NCBI GenBank assembly: GCA_910584405.1 | Contig: CAJUAL010000001.1 | Coordinates: 186,001-250,000 of the forward strand | DNA from: an uncultured Vampirovibrio sp. | GTDB lineage: Bacteria > Cyanobacteriota > Vampirovibrionia > Gastranaerophilales > Gastranaerophilaceae | Length of the DNA stretch: 64,000 nt | Reading direction: 5' to 3' | Part shown: in pieces, positions 32,567 to 41,500 of the stretch | Position numbering within the stretch: position 1 is the stretch's first letter | How the letters are laid out: every line of letters starts with the position of its first letter | Position numbers and translations under genes: made by a program | The notes under the pieces: model-generated | The model's input: the letters and a program-made list of their open reading frames with translations, nothing else | Told to the model about the DNA's origin: nothing | Database searches by the model: none

Positions 32567-34157
32567 TTTCTACCCACTTTTGTTCAATGTATTTAATTTT
32601 TTCTTCAATTTCATCAGATGAAAGTCCGTTTGAATTGATTTTTTTATCGTATTTTATGAGTAACAGATACTCATATATACTGCGTTTTAGGATGTCTTTG
32701 AACAGTTCGTTCAAAATGTTTTCATCTTGACTTAGCCCAAATATTTCCTGAGCTTCATCATCTTTACCTATTGCAAATTTAATGTAAGCACACATTAAAA
32801 GTTTTTTTATCCAGCCTTGTTTTTCTTCAGGGTAAAAGATTTTATCAAGATTATTTTCTACAAGTTCATCGAGATTGTTTGTACCATTCAGTTTTGTTAG
32901 GAACTCAACAAACTCATCGCTGTATTGATAATCCAAGAACCAGCGTGTTGAAACTTTTAATTTTGTAAGTTTTTCGATAATAGAACCGTTAACTTTGTCA
33001 GGAATTACAAGTTCATCTAAAATGTTTTCAATCATTTGCTCGTCAGATTCAATGTCAAGCAGAAGATTTTTCCAGCAAACATACTCATAAGGAAGTTTCC
33101 AATCGCCTTTTGAAGCTTTGATTGTTGTCATTTCAGCATTATAAAGAATTGTTTTGAATGATTCAGGGTTAATATCGACGGTTTTTTCATCTCGCAAGAA
33201 TCGTTCTAAAATTTTACTGCATTCAAATTCAGAGATATCAAAGAATCCGAAGCAATCTTTAATCCCTGTTTCAACATTGGTAACAATTGAAACAAACCTT
33301 ATTCTTTTATCTTCTGTCAGTCTTGTGAAAATCAACGCCTGATTTCCAATTCCGTCAGGGTATGTGATATAGAATTTATGCGGTTTGCTGTTTGAAAGTA
33401 TTTTTTTATAAAATTCTTTTGTATTATCTTCTCTGATACCTGAAATTTTGAGCGTTGAAAGACTTTTTTTAATTCCTTGCAAAAGTTCTCCCTGAGCGGA
33501 TTTTTGCATTTGTTCCAATACATTTAGTGCCAGTTGAGATTTTGTTTCTCCCAAAAGCTTTAATGCATGAACTCCGACAGAGCTGTTCGGGTCCGATACA
33601 AAGACCGGAATTAAAATGTTAGCTAAAGCGTCAGATGTGAAGTCTTCGCTAAAAGAGTTCAGCAGCGCAATTCTGTCTTGAACTCTGATTGATGCCATAA
33701 AATCCATAAAATCAATCTGAATTTCAGGATTAATTATTGCTGAATTAAGCATTTGTTTTGTGTTTTCGTCAAGTAAAGACGATGCATCATCAAGGTATTG
33801 TTCGCAGGTTTCATAAGACCAATCGGAATCTAAATCTCTTAAAAGATTTAATATTGTAATTTTAACTTCCGAATCAAGATTTTGATTTTTTAAGGTTTCC
33901 CAAAGACGGTTAACAAATTCGTCTTTCGGAACGTATCGTTCAAGCAAAAAACAAATAATAGAAATCTTGTCAGGTTTTGCATTAACAAGTTCTTTGAATA
34001 GAATTTTTGAGATAACTTTTTTGTCATCCTGCTCGTCAAGAAGTTCAATATCTTCAAGACAATTTTCCAAATCGGCAGGTGAATTTATTTTGTTAAGTAA
34101 TTCAGTCACTGCGGATTTTAATTCAAAAGGGTTTAATTGTTTACACTTGGCTGACAT
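32559..34157 (-). CDS. Uncharacterised HEAT-like repeat protein
   Basis: A 532-residue protein of unknown function. The first 230 residues look like paired helices of the HEAT/armadillo type (LLDEQDDKKVISKILFKELV, NSSVGVHALKLLGETKSQLA). The middle (residues 255-300, KPHKFYITYPDGIGNQALIF) is a beta-rich part, and the C-terminal 200 residues are again helical. There is no signal peptide. It sits between the lone ClpX zinc-finger gene (6 bp upstream) and ruvX (8-bp overlap). A similar, shorter HEAT-like protein is coded at 56262. Confidence 0.75.
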   Translation of the reverse strand: MSAKCKQLNPFELKSAVTELLNKINSPADLENCLEDIELLDEQDDKKVISKILFKELVNAKPDKISIICFLLERYVPKDEFVNRLWETLKNQNLDSEVKITILNLLRDLDSDWSYETCEQYLDDASSLLDENTKQMLNSAIINPEIQIDFMDFMASIRVQDRIALLNSFSEDFTSDALANILIPVFVSDPNSSVGVHALKLLGETKSQLALNVLEQMQKSAQGELLQGIKKSLSTLKISGIREDNTKEFYKKILSNSKPHKFYITYPDGIGNQALIFTRLTEDKRIRFVSIVTNVETGIKDCFGFFDISEFECSKILERFLRDEKTVDINPESFKTILYNAEMTTIKASKGDWKLPYEYVCWKNLLLDIESDEQMIENILDELVIPDKVNGSIIEKLTKLKVSTRWFLDYQYSDEFVEFLTKLNGTNNLDELVENNLDKIFYPEEKQGWIKKLLMCAYIKFAIGKDDEAQEIFGLSQDENILNELFKDILKRSIYEYLLLIKYDKKINSNGLSSDEIEEKIKYIEQKWVENV

Positions 34158-34163
34158 TTTAGT

Positions 34164-34439
34164 TTATCTTGCCTTCCCCCAAAATGCGTCTAAAATATGC
34201 TGAGCTTCAGCAGACGGCATTCTGTCTTGTAATATTAAATACTGAACTGCAATCATTGCACACTCAGAGCAAATATTAACCCCGGGTCCTTGAACCATTT
34301 TTATTACCTGCGTATTTGGTCTTCCGCAAAAACTGCAATATACGGGTTCAAATTTTTCTGTGGTTTCATCTTGAAGCTGTTTTTCATCAGCCATTGATTT
34401 TTTCTTGGCGCCTAAGCTGACTACTTTGTCATCTGACAT
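34164..34439 (-). CDS. Free-standing ClpX-type zinc-finger protein
   Basis: A 91-residue protein. Residues about 33-70 match the N-terminal zinc-binding domain of ClpX: CSFCGRPNTQVIKMVQGPGV followed by NICSECA, with all four Cys ligands. The AAA+ part of ClpX is entirely absent. In ClpX this domain dimerises and binds substrates and adaptors such as SspB. A lone copy could be an adaptor or competitor for ClpX (inference). It is the first gene of the operon that later codes for the triple Clp-N protein. AAAAGGAGAA is the ribosome binding site. Confidence 0.85.
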   Translation of the reverse strand: MSDDKVVSLGAKKKSMADEKQLQDETTEKFEPVYCSFCGRPNTQVIKMVQGPGVNICSECAMIAVQYLILQDRMPSAEAQHILDAFWGKAR

Positions 34440-34556
34440 ATAAATTCTCCTTTTTTACTCCATTATTGTAACTTAAATTAATGAAATTTGCCATATTTTT
34501 ATTCTTAATTTATAATTAGTTTAACATCAGCTTAACATGTTAGAAGAGGGATATAA

Positions 34557-35135
34557 ATGAAGAAGGTCTGTTTAATCGCCAGTGTACTGTTTGTAGCGGT
34601 AGTTTCGACGGCTTGTATTAACAATTTTGCTGTTCAGGATTTGAATAATAAAGCAAAAGCTTACGCAGATAAAGGCGATTATGCCCAAGCTATTGAGAGG
34701 TTAAAATCAAGTATCGACTTAGATCCTTCGGTATATGAAACTCATTATAATCTGGCTGTTGTTTATACTAAATCAGAAGATTATGTTAATGCGGTCGAAG
34801 AATATAAAAAGGTTATTGAATTAAAACCTGATATGGCTGATTCTTATTTTTCACTGGCAACTGCCGAAAATAACCTTGCAGTCGATATTCAACAGAAAAA
34901 AGTTCGCTTGAATGAAGATGGTACTTTGTTTACTCCTATGGGCGAAGATGTTGCCGATGATGAGTTAAATGATAATGAAAAAAGTTTTGTAAACGAGTTG
35001 TATGATTCTGCTGTTGCAAATTATGAAAAATATCTTGAATTGAATCCTAATGCAGAAGATAAAAATGATGTAGAAACTCAGATTAACAAAATAAAAGAAG
35101 CTCAAAATCCCGAAAAAAGGACTGCAACTGACTAA
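34557..35135 (+). CDS. TPR lipoprotein
   Basis: A 192-residue protein with a lipoprotein signal (lipobox VSTAC, Cys at residue 20) and TPR repeats (GDYAQAIERLKSSIDLDPSV, EDYVNAVEEYKKVIELKPDM, then a more separated YDSAVANYEKYLELNPNAED). It is likely attached to a membrane facing the periplasm as an assembly scaffold. Its stop shares a base with the start of lgt, so the lipoprotein and the enzyme that lipidates it are coupled. Confidence 0.88.
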   Translation: MKKVCLIASVLFVAVVSTACINNFAVQDLNNKAKAYADKGDYAQAIERLKSSIDLDPSVYETHYNLAVVYTKSEDYVNAVEEYKKVIELKPDMADSYFSLATAENNLAVDIQQKKVRLNEDGTLFTPMGEDVADDELNDNEKSFVNELYDSAVANYEKYLELNPNAEDKNDVETQINKIKEAQNPEKRTATD

Positions 35136-35935
35136 TGTTTGTCATCTCTTCACCTGAACCTATAGCTTTTACACTGTTCGGGTTTCCGATTTATTGGTAT
35201 GGTATTATTATGGCTGCGGCAATTTTTATCTCTGCTCTTGTCGGGAATTTTTTGTTTAACAAAATAAACCCTGATTTGAAAAAAGATATTATTATTTCAA
35301 TTGCGCCTGTTTTGATAATTTGCGGAATAATCGGCGCAAGGTTATATTTTTGTTTGCTCAACGGAGATTATTATTTTACACATCCTTTAGAAATCTTTGA
35401 TATAAGAGAAGGCGGTTTATCTATTCACGGGGCATTAATTTTGGGAATTTTTGGTTTGCTTGTTGCGGCTTTTAAAAATAAAATTCCGCCGTTGAAAATT
35501 CTCGATTCCCTTGCTTGTTCTGTACTTTTAGGGCAATCCGTCGGCAGGTGGGGAAATTATTTTAACTCGGAAGCTTTCGGGCTGCCTGTTGCCGGACAAA
35601 ATTGGGGATTGTTTATCCCTGAAAGCCTTCGTCCTGTAAATTTTTCTGATTTTAGTCTTTTTCACCCGACTTTTTTGTATGAAAGTGTTTTAGATTTAGC
35701 AGGATTTTTTGTACTGCTGTTTGTGATTGGAAAGTTTGGTAAAAAGTATACGGGGCTGACTTTTTGTTTGTATTTGATATTGTATGCCCTAATCCGTCTT
35801 ATTGTTGAACAAATCCGTGTTGACAGTGCTTTTAATATCGGTACAATCCCGATAGCTCAGGTTATTTCATTTGTAATGCTTTTAGGCGGCATTGTCGGGG
35901 TGTTGTTTATCGTAAAAAAAGCCAGCTTAAGATAA
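35135..35935 (+). CDS. lgt: Prolipoprotein diacylglyceryl transferase
   Basis: A 266-residue membrane enzyme with about seven helices that adds diacylglycerol to the lipobox Cys of prolipoproteins. The Lgt signature GRWGNYFNSEAFG is intact, together with GGLSIHGALI and YALIRLIVEQIRVD. It starts on the last base of the TPR lipoprotein gene. Confidence 0.96.
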   Translation: MFVISSPEPIAFTLFGFPIYWYGIIMAAAIFISALVGNFLFNKINPDLKKDIIISIAPVLIICGIIGARLYFCLLNGDYYFTHPLEIFDIREGGLSIHGALILGIFGLLVAAFKNKIPPLKILDSLACSVLLGQSVGRWGNYFNSEAFGLPVAGQNWGLFIPESLRPVNFSDFSLFHPTFLYESVLDLAGFFVLLFVIGKFGKKYTGLTFCLYLILYALIRLIVEQIRVDSAFNIGTIPIAQVISFVMLLGGIVGVLFIVKKASLR

Positions 35936-36016
35936 ATTTACATTTTAACTTTTTATGGCAATTATTCCGAATATAAATTTTTTATATATATGAAGTATAT
36001 ATGAGGAGATGTGATT

Positions 36017-36196
36017 ATGCCTGAAATTGATGTGATGTTATTTGATTTAGCTCATTTGTTTTTACTTTTTAAAAAGGAAGACAGACCAAGCGAGCGTGAA
36101 GTCTTAGATTATGAAGAAAATACGCAAATCTGTATGGCGCAGATTCGCTTGAATTTATTTTCAGAAGATGAACATCATAAAAAAGCTTATGTATAG
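36017..36196 (+). CDS. Small uncharacterised protein
   Basis: A 59-residue protein, MPEIDVMLFDLAHLFLLFKK followed by an acidic/polar tail. It has no recognised domain. The ATG at 36017 follows GAGGAGA with 7 nt spacing, and a good terminator comes 14 nt after the stop, so it looks like a real monocistronic gene. The Phe/Leu-rich N-terminal helix could bind another protein or the membrane. Confidence 0.6.
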   Translation: MPEIDVMLFDLAHLFLLFKKEDRPSEREVLDYEENTQICMAQIRLNLFSEDEHHKKAYV

Positions 36197-36210
36197 CAAA
36201 TAGAAAAAGA

Positions 36211-36238
36211 AAAGACAGGTTATAGCGGACCTGTCTTT
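36211..36238 (+). terminator. Rho-independent terminator
   Basis: A 10-bp stem (AAAGACAGGT / ACCTGTCTTT) with an 8-nt loop, following an A run and followed by ATTTG. It lies between convergent genes. Confidence 0.75.
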
Positions 36239-36285
36239 ATTTGACTCAATTAATATTACTTGTGTTTACTTTATGTTTACTTAAT

Positions 36286-36840
36286 CTAACTTTTCTTTAC
36301 ATCTGTTTTTAAAGTATCTCCTATCAGTGCAATTGCTGCACCAGCAACAGCTCCTGTTGTTACAAAGAATGCTGTCGGTCTTATGTGTTTTGTTACAAGT
36401 TTGTATGCTTGTATACATTGTTTTGCTGTATCTTCGGCTATTTTAGAAGTTTCTCTACAGATATTTCTAAATTCAAGAGCTTCTAACGGGTTTTCGGCGT
36501 TAAGTGTTTGAAGTGCTTTTCTGATACGACCCGGTTTTACATGATCGCCTTCTTTCATTCCGTCAAAAAGTCTGATAAATTCATCTTCTGCAAGTGAACG
36601 ATTCTTTTTAGCTTTCATTCCGTTCAGATATTTTTCTGTACGAATTGAGTATTCTGTTTTTTGTTTACGAATTTTATCCGTAACTTTTATATATTCATCG
36701 CTGTTTTTTTCTTCGTGTGTTAAAGGCAACAGATATTTACCTGCGTAACCTGCCGCAGCTCCTGCTAATGCGCCTTGACCTAATGTTGTTAACGCGCTGT
36801 GATGAGTTCTTTCGTTTCTATTAATTGCTTGTATTGCCAT
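36286..36840 (-). CDS. Uncharacterised protein with two hydrophobic segments
   Basis: A 184-residue protein. A Gly/Ala-rich hydrophobic stretch near residues 20-40 (GQGALAGAAAGYAGKYLLPL) and another near residues 155-175 (AFFVTTGAVAGAAIALIGDT) enclose a charged helical middle. The end-to-end arrangement recalls the unknown proteins at 20888 and 21571. No function can be proposed. Its leader has the TTTTATAGGTAGTAAGG stretch compared in the findings. Confidence 0.65.
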   Translation of the reverse strand: MAIQAINRNERTHHSALTTLGQGALAGAAAGYAGKYLLPLTHEEKNSDEYIKVTDKIRKQKTEYSIRTEKYLNGMKAKKNRSLAEDEFIRLFDGMKEGDHVKPGRIRKALQTLNAENPLEALEFRNICRETSKIAEDTAKQCIQAYKLVTKHIRPTAFFVTTGAVAGAAIALIGDTLKTDVKKS

Positions 36841-37011
36841 TTTTATAATCCTTACTTCGGCCTTATAATATATGACCCCTTAGTTAAGTTTTCTTACTTA
36901 ACCTTACTACCTATAAAAGAACTTGCACTTAAATATTTTAATCGCGTTGCAGAAATTCCACGTCTAAAACTGAGTAATCAAATTCTTATTTTTATGCATT
37001 ATAACCGAAAG

Positions 37012-37974
37012 TTATTTTTTTGTCAACACCCTTATTAAATTTAATAAAAGCATAATTCCGACAAGTCCCAAAGTTAAGAAAAAGTCGTACTTAATAGCAT
37101 TGTGGCTGGCACATAAACAAGCAAGTCCGCCAGCGATAATGGCAACTGATGTAATAATTACGACGGTTTTCTTTTGAGAGAAACCTGCATGTAACAGTTT
37201 GTGGTGAATATGTTCAGCATCTGCTACAAATGGTGATTGACCTTTACAAATACGTCTTAAGCTTGCAAAAGTTATATCAATAATCGGCACGGCAAGAACC
37301 AAAAACGGTAATAAAATTGCCAGTGTTGCAACTTTCATTACGCCTGTAATCGAAATTGTTGCAAGTAAAAATCCTGAGAATAATGCTCCGCTGTCACCCA
37401 TAAAGATTTTTGCAGGGTTAAAGTTAAACGTTAAGAATGCAAGCATTGAACCTGCTAAGATAAATCCGATTAAAGCACTTATAGGATTTGGCGGAGATAG
37501 TGTAATAGCAAGGATTGCAAGTGTTATCGCGTTAACCGTAATAACAGAACCAGCTAACCCGTCAACTCCGTCTATAAAGTTAACTGCATTAGAAATTCCG
37601 ACAATCCACAATAATGTTATAGGGTAAGACCAGAATCCCAAATCAATTCCGCCAAAAAACGGAAGATTATTTATCTGAACCCCTAAAAGGTATACTATTG
37701 TTGCAATCGATACCTGAATAAGCAGTTTAAATTTAGCACCAAGCCCGTAAACATCGTCAATTAATCCGAGCAAAAACATTAATGAACTGCCAAGCAAGAT
37801 TCCTGACATAAGCTTACCGTAAGGGTAGTAACTCATCAAAACCAGAAATAAAAAAGTCAGCATCGTACTTGCCCATATTGCAACCCCGCCTATACGCGAG
37901 ATTGGTTTTGTATGGATTTTTCTTTCATTCGGAACATCAACAAGTCCTTCTTTTTTTGAAAAACTTATAACCAT
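37012..37974 (-). CDS. WecA/TagO-like undecaprenyl-phosphate sugar-1-phosphate transferase
   Basis: A polytopic enzyme of the MraY/WecA family that starts surface-glycan assembly by moving a GlcNAc- or similar 1-phosphate onto undecaprenyl phosphate. Motifs seen are RKIHTKPISRIGG, LLGLIDDVYGLGAKFKLLIQ, NAVNFIDGVDGLAG, FMGDSGALFSGF and ADAEHIHHKLL. From the first ATG (37974) the first membrane helix is cut short. The frame stays open to 38055 with no ATG, GTG or TTG. The AAAAGGAG behind the glyA stop lies in front of ATC/ATA codons at 38052/38049, so the true start may be a non-standard codon there. Confidence 0.9.
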   Translation of the reverse strand: MVISFSKKEGLVDVPNERKIHTKPISRIGGVAIWASTMLTFLFLVLMSYYPYGKLMSGILLGSSLMFLLGLIDDVYGLGAKFKLLIQVSIATIVYLLGVQINNLPFFGGIDLGFWSYPITLLWIVGISNAVNFIDGVDGLAGSVITVNAITLAILAITLSPPNPISALIGFILAGSMLAFLTFNFNPAKIFMGDSGALFSGFLLATISITGVMKVATLAILLPFLVLAVPIIDITFASLRRICKGQSPFVADAEHIHHKLLHAGFSQKKTVVIITSVAIIAGGLACLCASHNAIKYDFFLTLGLVGIMLLLNLIRVLTKK

Positions 37975-38061
37975 AGGTACTAAAAATACCCCGAAAATAT
38001 AGGCTATTATTGTTCCGATTATGTGTGAGTGTGCTAACTTAATAATTATGATTTTCTCCTT

Positions 38062-39300
38062 TTAACTGTATAGAGGGTGTTTTTTGCATAATTTGAGAGA
38101 ACGTTCTTTCAAATTATTTAGTGCAATTTCATTATCTGACGAAAATACTGCAGATGCAATAATTTTTGCAACTTCAATCATATCGTCTTCTTTGAACCCT
38201 CTTGTTGTTACTGCAGGGGTACCAAGTCTTATTCCTGAAGTTACAAACGGACTTTGCGGGTCGTTTGGTACGGTATTTTTATTAGCGGTAATTCCGACTC
38301 TTTCAAGAACATTTGCCATGTCTTTTCCTGTTTTACCGGTCTTTCTTAAATCCAGTGTCATAAGGTGGTTTTCTGTCATTCCGCCTACGATATCCATGCC
38401 TTCATCCATTAATCCTTGGGCTAAAGCTTTAGCATTTTTAACAATTTGCTGCGCGTATTCTTTAAACTCAGGTTTTGAAGCTTCTAAAAGTGCAACAGCT
38501 TTGCCTGCGATAATATGTTCTAACGGTCCGCCTTGAAGTCCCGGGAATACTGCTTTATCTATTGCAAGTGCGTGTTCTTCTTTACACATAATGATTCCGC
38601 CTCTAGGACCGCGAAGTGATTTGTGGGTGGTTGTTGTTACAAAATCACAATAAGGTGCAGGTGACGGGTGTACGCCAGCTGCAACAAGTCCCGCAATATG
38701 GGCAATATCTGCTAGAAGCAATGCTCCTACTTCGTCTGCGATTTCTTTAAACTTCTTGAAATCAATTATTTTTGCGTAATTACTTGCTCCGCAAATAATC
38801 AATTTAGGTTTATGTTCAAGTGCCATTTGACGAACATTTTCATAATCAATTTCTCCGTTTTCGTTTATTCCGTAGCTTTTTACATCATAATAAAGCCCTG
38901 AGAAATTAACGGGAGATCCGTGAGAAAGGTGTCCGCCGTTTGATAAATCCATGCTTAAGATTCTGTCACCCGGTTTTAATACAGCCATAAATACTGCCAT
39001 ATTAGCCTGAGCTCCGCTGTGCGGTTGAACGTTTGCATGATCCATATGAAAAAGTTCACATGCTCTTTTTTGTGCAATTTCTTCAATTACATCAATATGT
39101 TCACAGCCGTTATAATATCTTTTGTGAGGTTTTCCCTCTGCATATTTGTTTGTTAAAACGCTTCCGCATGCCTCCATTACTGCCAAAGATGTACAGTTTT
39201 CGCTTGCAATAAGCTCAATGGTTTCTTGCTGACGTTGTAGTTCTAATTCTATTTGTTCTGCCACTTGCGGGTCAGTTTTCTTTATATTTTCTAAATTCAT
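38062..39300 (-). CDS. glyA: Serine hydroxymethyltransferase
   Basis: A 412-residue PLP enzyme interconverting serine and glycine with tetrahydrofolate. The PLP-lysine motif VTTTTHKSLRGPRGG is present, as are IELIASENCTS, YAEGKPHKRYYNGCEHID and NVQPHSGAQANMAVF. Length and motifs are standard. Its stop codon overlaps the ribosome binding site of the WecA-like gene downstream. Confidence 0.98.
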   Translation of the reverse strand: MNLENIKKTDPQVAEQIELELQRQQETIELIASENCTSLAVMEACGSVLTNKYAEGKPHKRYYNGCEHIDVIEEIAQKRACELFHMDHANVQPHSGAQANMAVFMAVLKPGDRILSMDLSNGGHLSHGSPVNFSGLYYDVKSYGINENGEIDYENVRQMALEHKPKLIICGASNYAKIIDFKKFKEIADEVGALLLADIAHIAGLVAAGVHPSPAPYCDFVTTTTHKSLRGPRGGIIMCKEEHALAIDKAVFPGLQGGPLEHIIAGKAVALLEASKPEFKEYAQQIVKNAKALAQGLMDEGMDIVGGMTENHLMTLDLRKTGKTGKDMANVLERVGITANKNTVPNDPQSPFVTSGIRLGTPAVTTRGFKEDDMIEVAKIIASAVFSSDNEIALNNLKERSLKLCKKHPLYS

Positions 39301-39361
39301 ACACTCTCCCTTGTTTATTCTTAATTATATTTTCTAAACTGATTTACGCAAGTTTGTAAAC

Positions 39362-39934
39362 CTATTTATGATAATATTTTTTTATTTCTTCTGCAATATA
39401 GTCAACATCAGGACTCATTAATAAGTACCTGTGATTTTTAACATCAATAATACATAAATTATTAATACAATGATGTGCGGTATCTACAAAATCTTTAAGT
39501 TTTTCTTCTTCTTCACCTGACGGTCCGCAGGATTCACCTCCGTCAAGATATTGTTGATTTTTTAAAGAGATTTCTGTTGTATCATCTTCCCAGTTTTCAA
39601 AAACGATTTTTTCTATATCTATGTTTTCTTGTTCAAGTTTTTCGGATAATTTTTTGTGAAAATCTTTATCTATTCCGCCTTCTCGTTTGAATGTTGTGTA
39701 GCTGTATACAAGAATAGGTTTGTCTGATTTATAAAGGTCCGTATAAGATTGATATTTTTTAGAAAGTTCTCTTATATTTTCAGGTAATTTTATTTCTTCA
39801 GTATCATTAATGTAGATAGGTAATGATCTTTTATGAAGATATTTTTGATGATTGTAATAATTCATACCGATAGCGTTAACTACAAGAAAAATTACTACTG
39901 CAATTACAATTTTTTCAATCTTATCTAATTTCAT
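39362..39934 (-). CDS. Uncharacterised single-pass membrane protein
   Basis: A 190-residue protein with one N-terminal membrane helix (residues 8-26) and a periplasmic domain. The pattern KPILVYSYTTF ... NNLCIIDVKNHRYLLMSPDV looks like a thioredoxin fold without the CxxC pair; single Cys residues occur at GESCGPSG and HHCINNLC. Its start overlaps the end of nagZ by 14 bp, suggesting a joint role at the cell wall. Confidence 0.65.
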   Translation of the reverse strand: MKLDKIEKIVIAVVIFLVVNAIGMNYYNHQKYLHKRSLPIYINDTEEIKLPENIRELSKKYQSYTDLYKSDKPILVYSYTTFKREGGIDKDFHKKLSEKLEQENIDIEKIVFENWEDDTTEISLKNQQYLDGGESCGPSGEEEEKLKDFVDTAHHCINNLCIIDVKNHRYLLMSPDVDYIAEEIKKYYHK

Positions 39935-40904
39935 ATATGCCTCTTGCCTTCTTTAATTCTATAATTTTTTTATAAGAACTTTCGATTTTATTTTTGAGTT
40001 CTTTATTTATTATAGCTTCTTGGTAAATTTTTTCAATTATGTTAATTGTTGTATCGTCGGAATTTCTGTAGATAAACATGTTAACCCCTGCATTTATTGC
40101 CATAAGACAGGCTTCAACTTCACCAAACTCGCTGACACCCTTCATTATCATATCATCAGAAATTATTACACCGTTAAAGTTAAGTTTTTCCCTAAGATAA
40201 TTAACGGCATTTTTGCTTAAAGATGTCGGAATTTTTTCTTTCTCAAAACAAGTGCAGTGAAGGTGAGCTATCATAACCATATCGATTCCGTTTTCTATGG
40301 CAGATTTAAACGGTTTTATATGATAATTTTCCATAACATCAAGCGTTAAATTTATTTCAGGCAGCGTAAGGTGGCTGTCTGAATTTGCGTCGCCATGACC
40401 GGGGAAATGCTTAACACATGGAAGAATACCGTTTTTTAGATAAGTTGAAGATACGACTTTTTCTGCTTTAATTACTTCATCAGGGTTTGAAGAAAATGCT
40501 CGTTCTCCGATTATCGGGTTATCAGGGTTTGTGTTAGTGTCTATGCATGGTGCAAAATTAAGGTTTATCCCGTAACTTTTTAACTCTTTGGCTATTTCTT
40601 CGGTTTGTTGTTTTACAAAATTCAAGCCTTTTTCATAAGCAAATTTTGCGGACAGGTATTTTTTCCCGCCGTGAATGTTTTCGGTGCGTTCAACTCTTCC
40701 GCCTTCCTGGTCTATTGATAAAAACGGAGCAGTTTTTGCTTGGCTTTTTACATCTTTAATCAGTTGTTTAAATTGTTCCGGGCTTTGGATATCTTTTGTA
40801 AAAAAGATTATCCCGCCAAGGTTATTTTGTAAGGCAGTTTTATAATTCCCGCCTTCAAGACCTAAAATAAACATCTGATAAATTTTTTCTTTTAAATCTG
40901 TCAT
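39921..40904 (-). CDS. nagZ: Beta-N-acetylglucosaminidase, GH3
   Basis: A 327-residue family 3 glycoside hydrolase of the NagZ type, which removes GlcNAc from peptidoglycan fragments during recycling. The motifs SIDQEGGRVER, VKHFPGHGDANSDSH (catalytic His loop) and ..IISDDMIMKGVSE (nucleophile Asp) are intact. There is no signal peptide, as usual for NagZ. I use the ATG at 40904, which follows AAAGGATAAA and the stop of the upstream gene; the ATG at 40928 lies inside that gene. Confidence 0.93.
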   Translation of the reverse strand: MTDLKEKIYQMFILGLEGGNYKTALQNNLGGIIFFTKDIQSPEQFKQLIKDVKSQAKTAPFLSIDQEGGRVERTENIHGGKKYLSAKFAYEKGLNFVKQQTEEIAKELKSYGINLNFAPCIDTNTNPDNPIIGERAFSSNPDEVIKAEKVVSSTYLKNGILPCVKHFPGHGDANSDSHLTLPEINLTLDVMENYHIKPFKSAIENGIDMVMIAHLHCTCFEKEKIPTSLSKNAVNYLREKLNFNGVIISDDMIMKGVSEFGEVEACLMAINAGVNMFIYRNSDDTTINIIEKIYQEAIINKELKNKIESSYKKIIELKKARGIYEIR

Positions 40905-40905
40905 T

Positions 40906-41499
40906 TTATCCTTTGTAAATAAGTTCAAAAACTTCTGTCAAATCAAGTAATTTACCTGATTTTATTACCTCTTGAATTTTAGAATAAATCTTTTGCGCAT
41001 CTTCACTTGCAGGTGTTTGAATAGCTTCCGGCAATTTAATGTCTGAGGTTGTTTTTGTGTTGACAAAGCCTTTATTCAGGGTTAGAAAATCTTTGTAGAT
41101 TTCAAGAATTTTTATATGAAGCGGATTTGTTTCATAATTTGAGCTAAGGTAATATTTAGCGTCTTTTTGTAATTGTGTGAAATATTCAATAGAAAAATCA
41201 ATTTCTTCAACGGCTTCATCTTCGTTGTATTCTCCGCCAAGACAAGGATTTCCTTCGATTTTAGCATCTTGGGTTTTAATATAAGCTGCCCATAAAAGAC
41301 TGCCAAGACAAAAACCTACGTTATTTTCAACCATTTTTACAATCTGCGGATAGAATCTTTTAAACTGGGTTCTTCGCTGTCCAAGGTTTCTGAATTGGTT
41401 AATCATTGAATACATATATTCAAGATTGATTGATAAAATTGTTGTATGTTGTGCATATCCCGGGTCAAACAGGAAGGTTTTTTCTTGTGTTTCTGTCAT
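40906..41499 (-). CDS. Uncharacterised helical protein
   Basis: A 197-residue protein of unknown function, mainly helical, with no signal peptide. It has a hydrophobic patch NVGFCLGSLLWAAYIKT near residues 60-76 that is probably buried rather than membrane-spanning. It is part of a minus-strand operon 42694-39362, one base after the hydrolase gene and directly before nagZ. Confidence 0.7.
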   Translation of the reverse strand: MTETQEKTFLFDPGYAQHTTILSINLEYMYSMINQFRNLGQRRTQFKRFYPQIVKMVENNVGFCLGSLLWAAYIKTQDAKIEGNPCLGGEYNEDEAVEEIDFSIEYFTQLQKDAKYYLSSNYETNPLHIKILEIYKDFLTLNKGFVNTKTTSDIKLPEAIQTPASEDAQKIYSKIQEVIKSGKLLDLTEVFELIYKG

Positions 41500-41500
41500 A

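Noticed and set aside
38084..38536. Plus-strand reading frame of 150 codons opposite glyA
   Set aside because: It mirrors the conserved glyA codons and has no homology or ribosome binding site.
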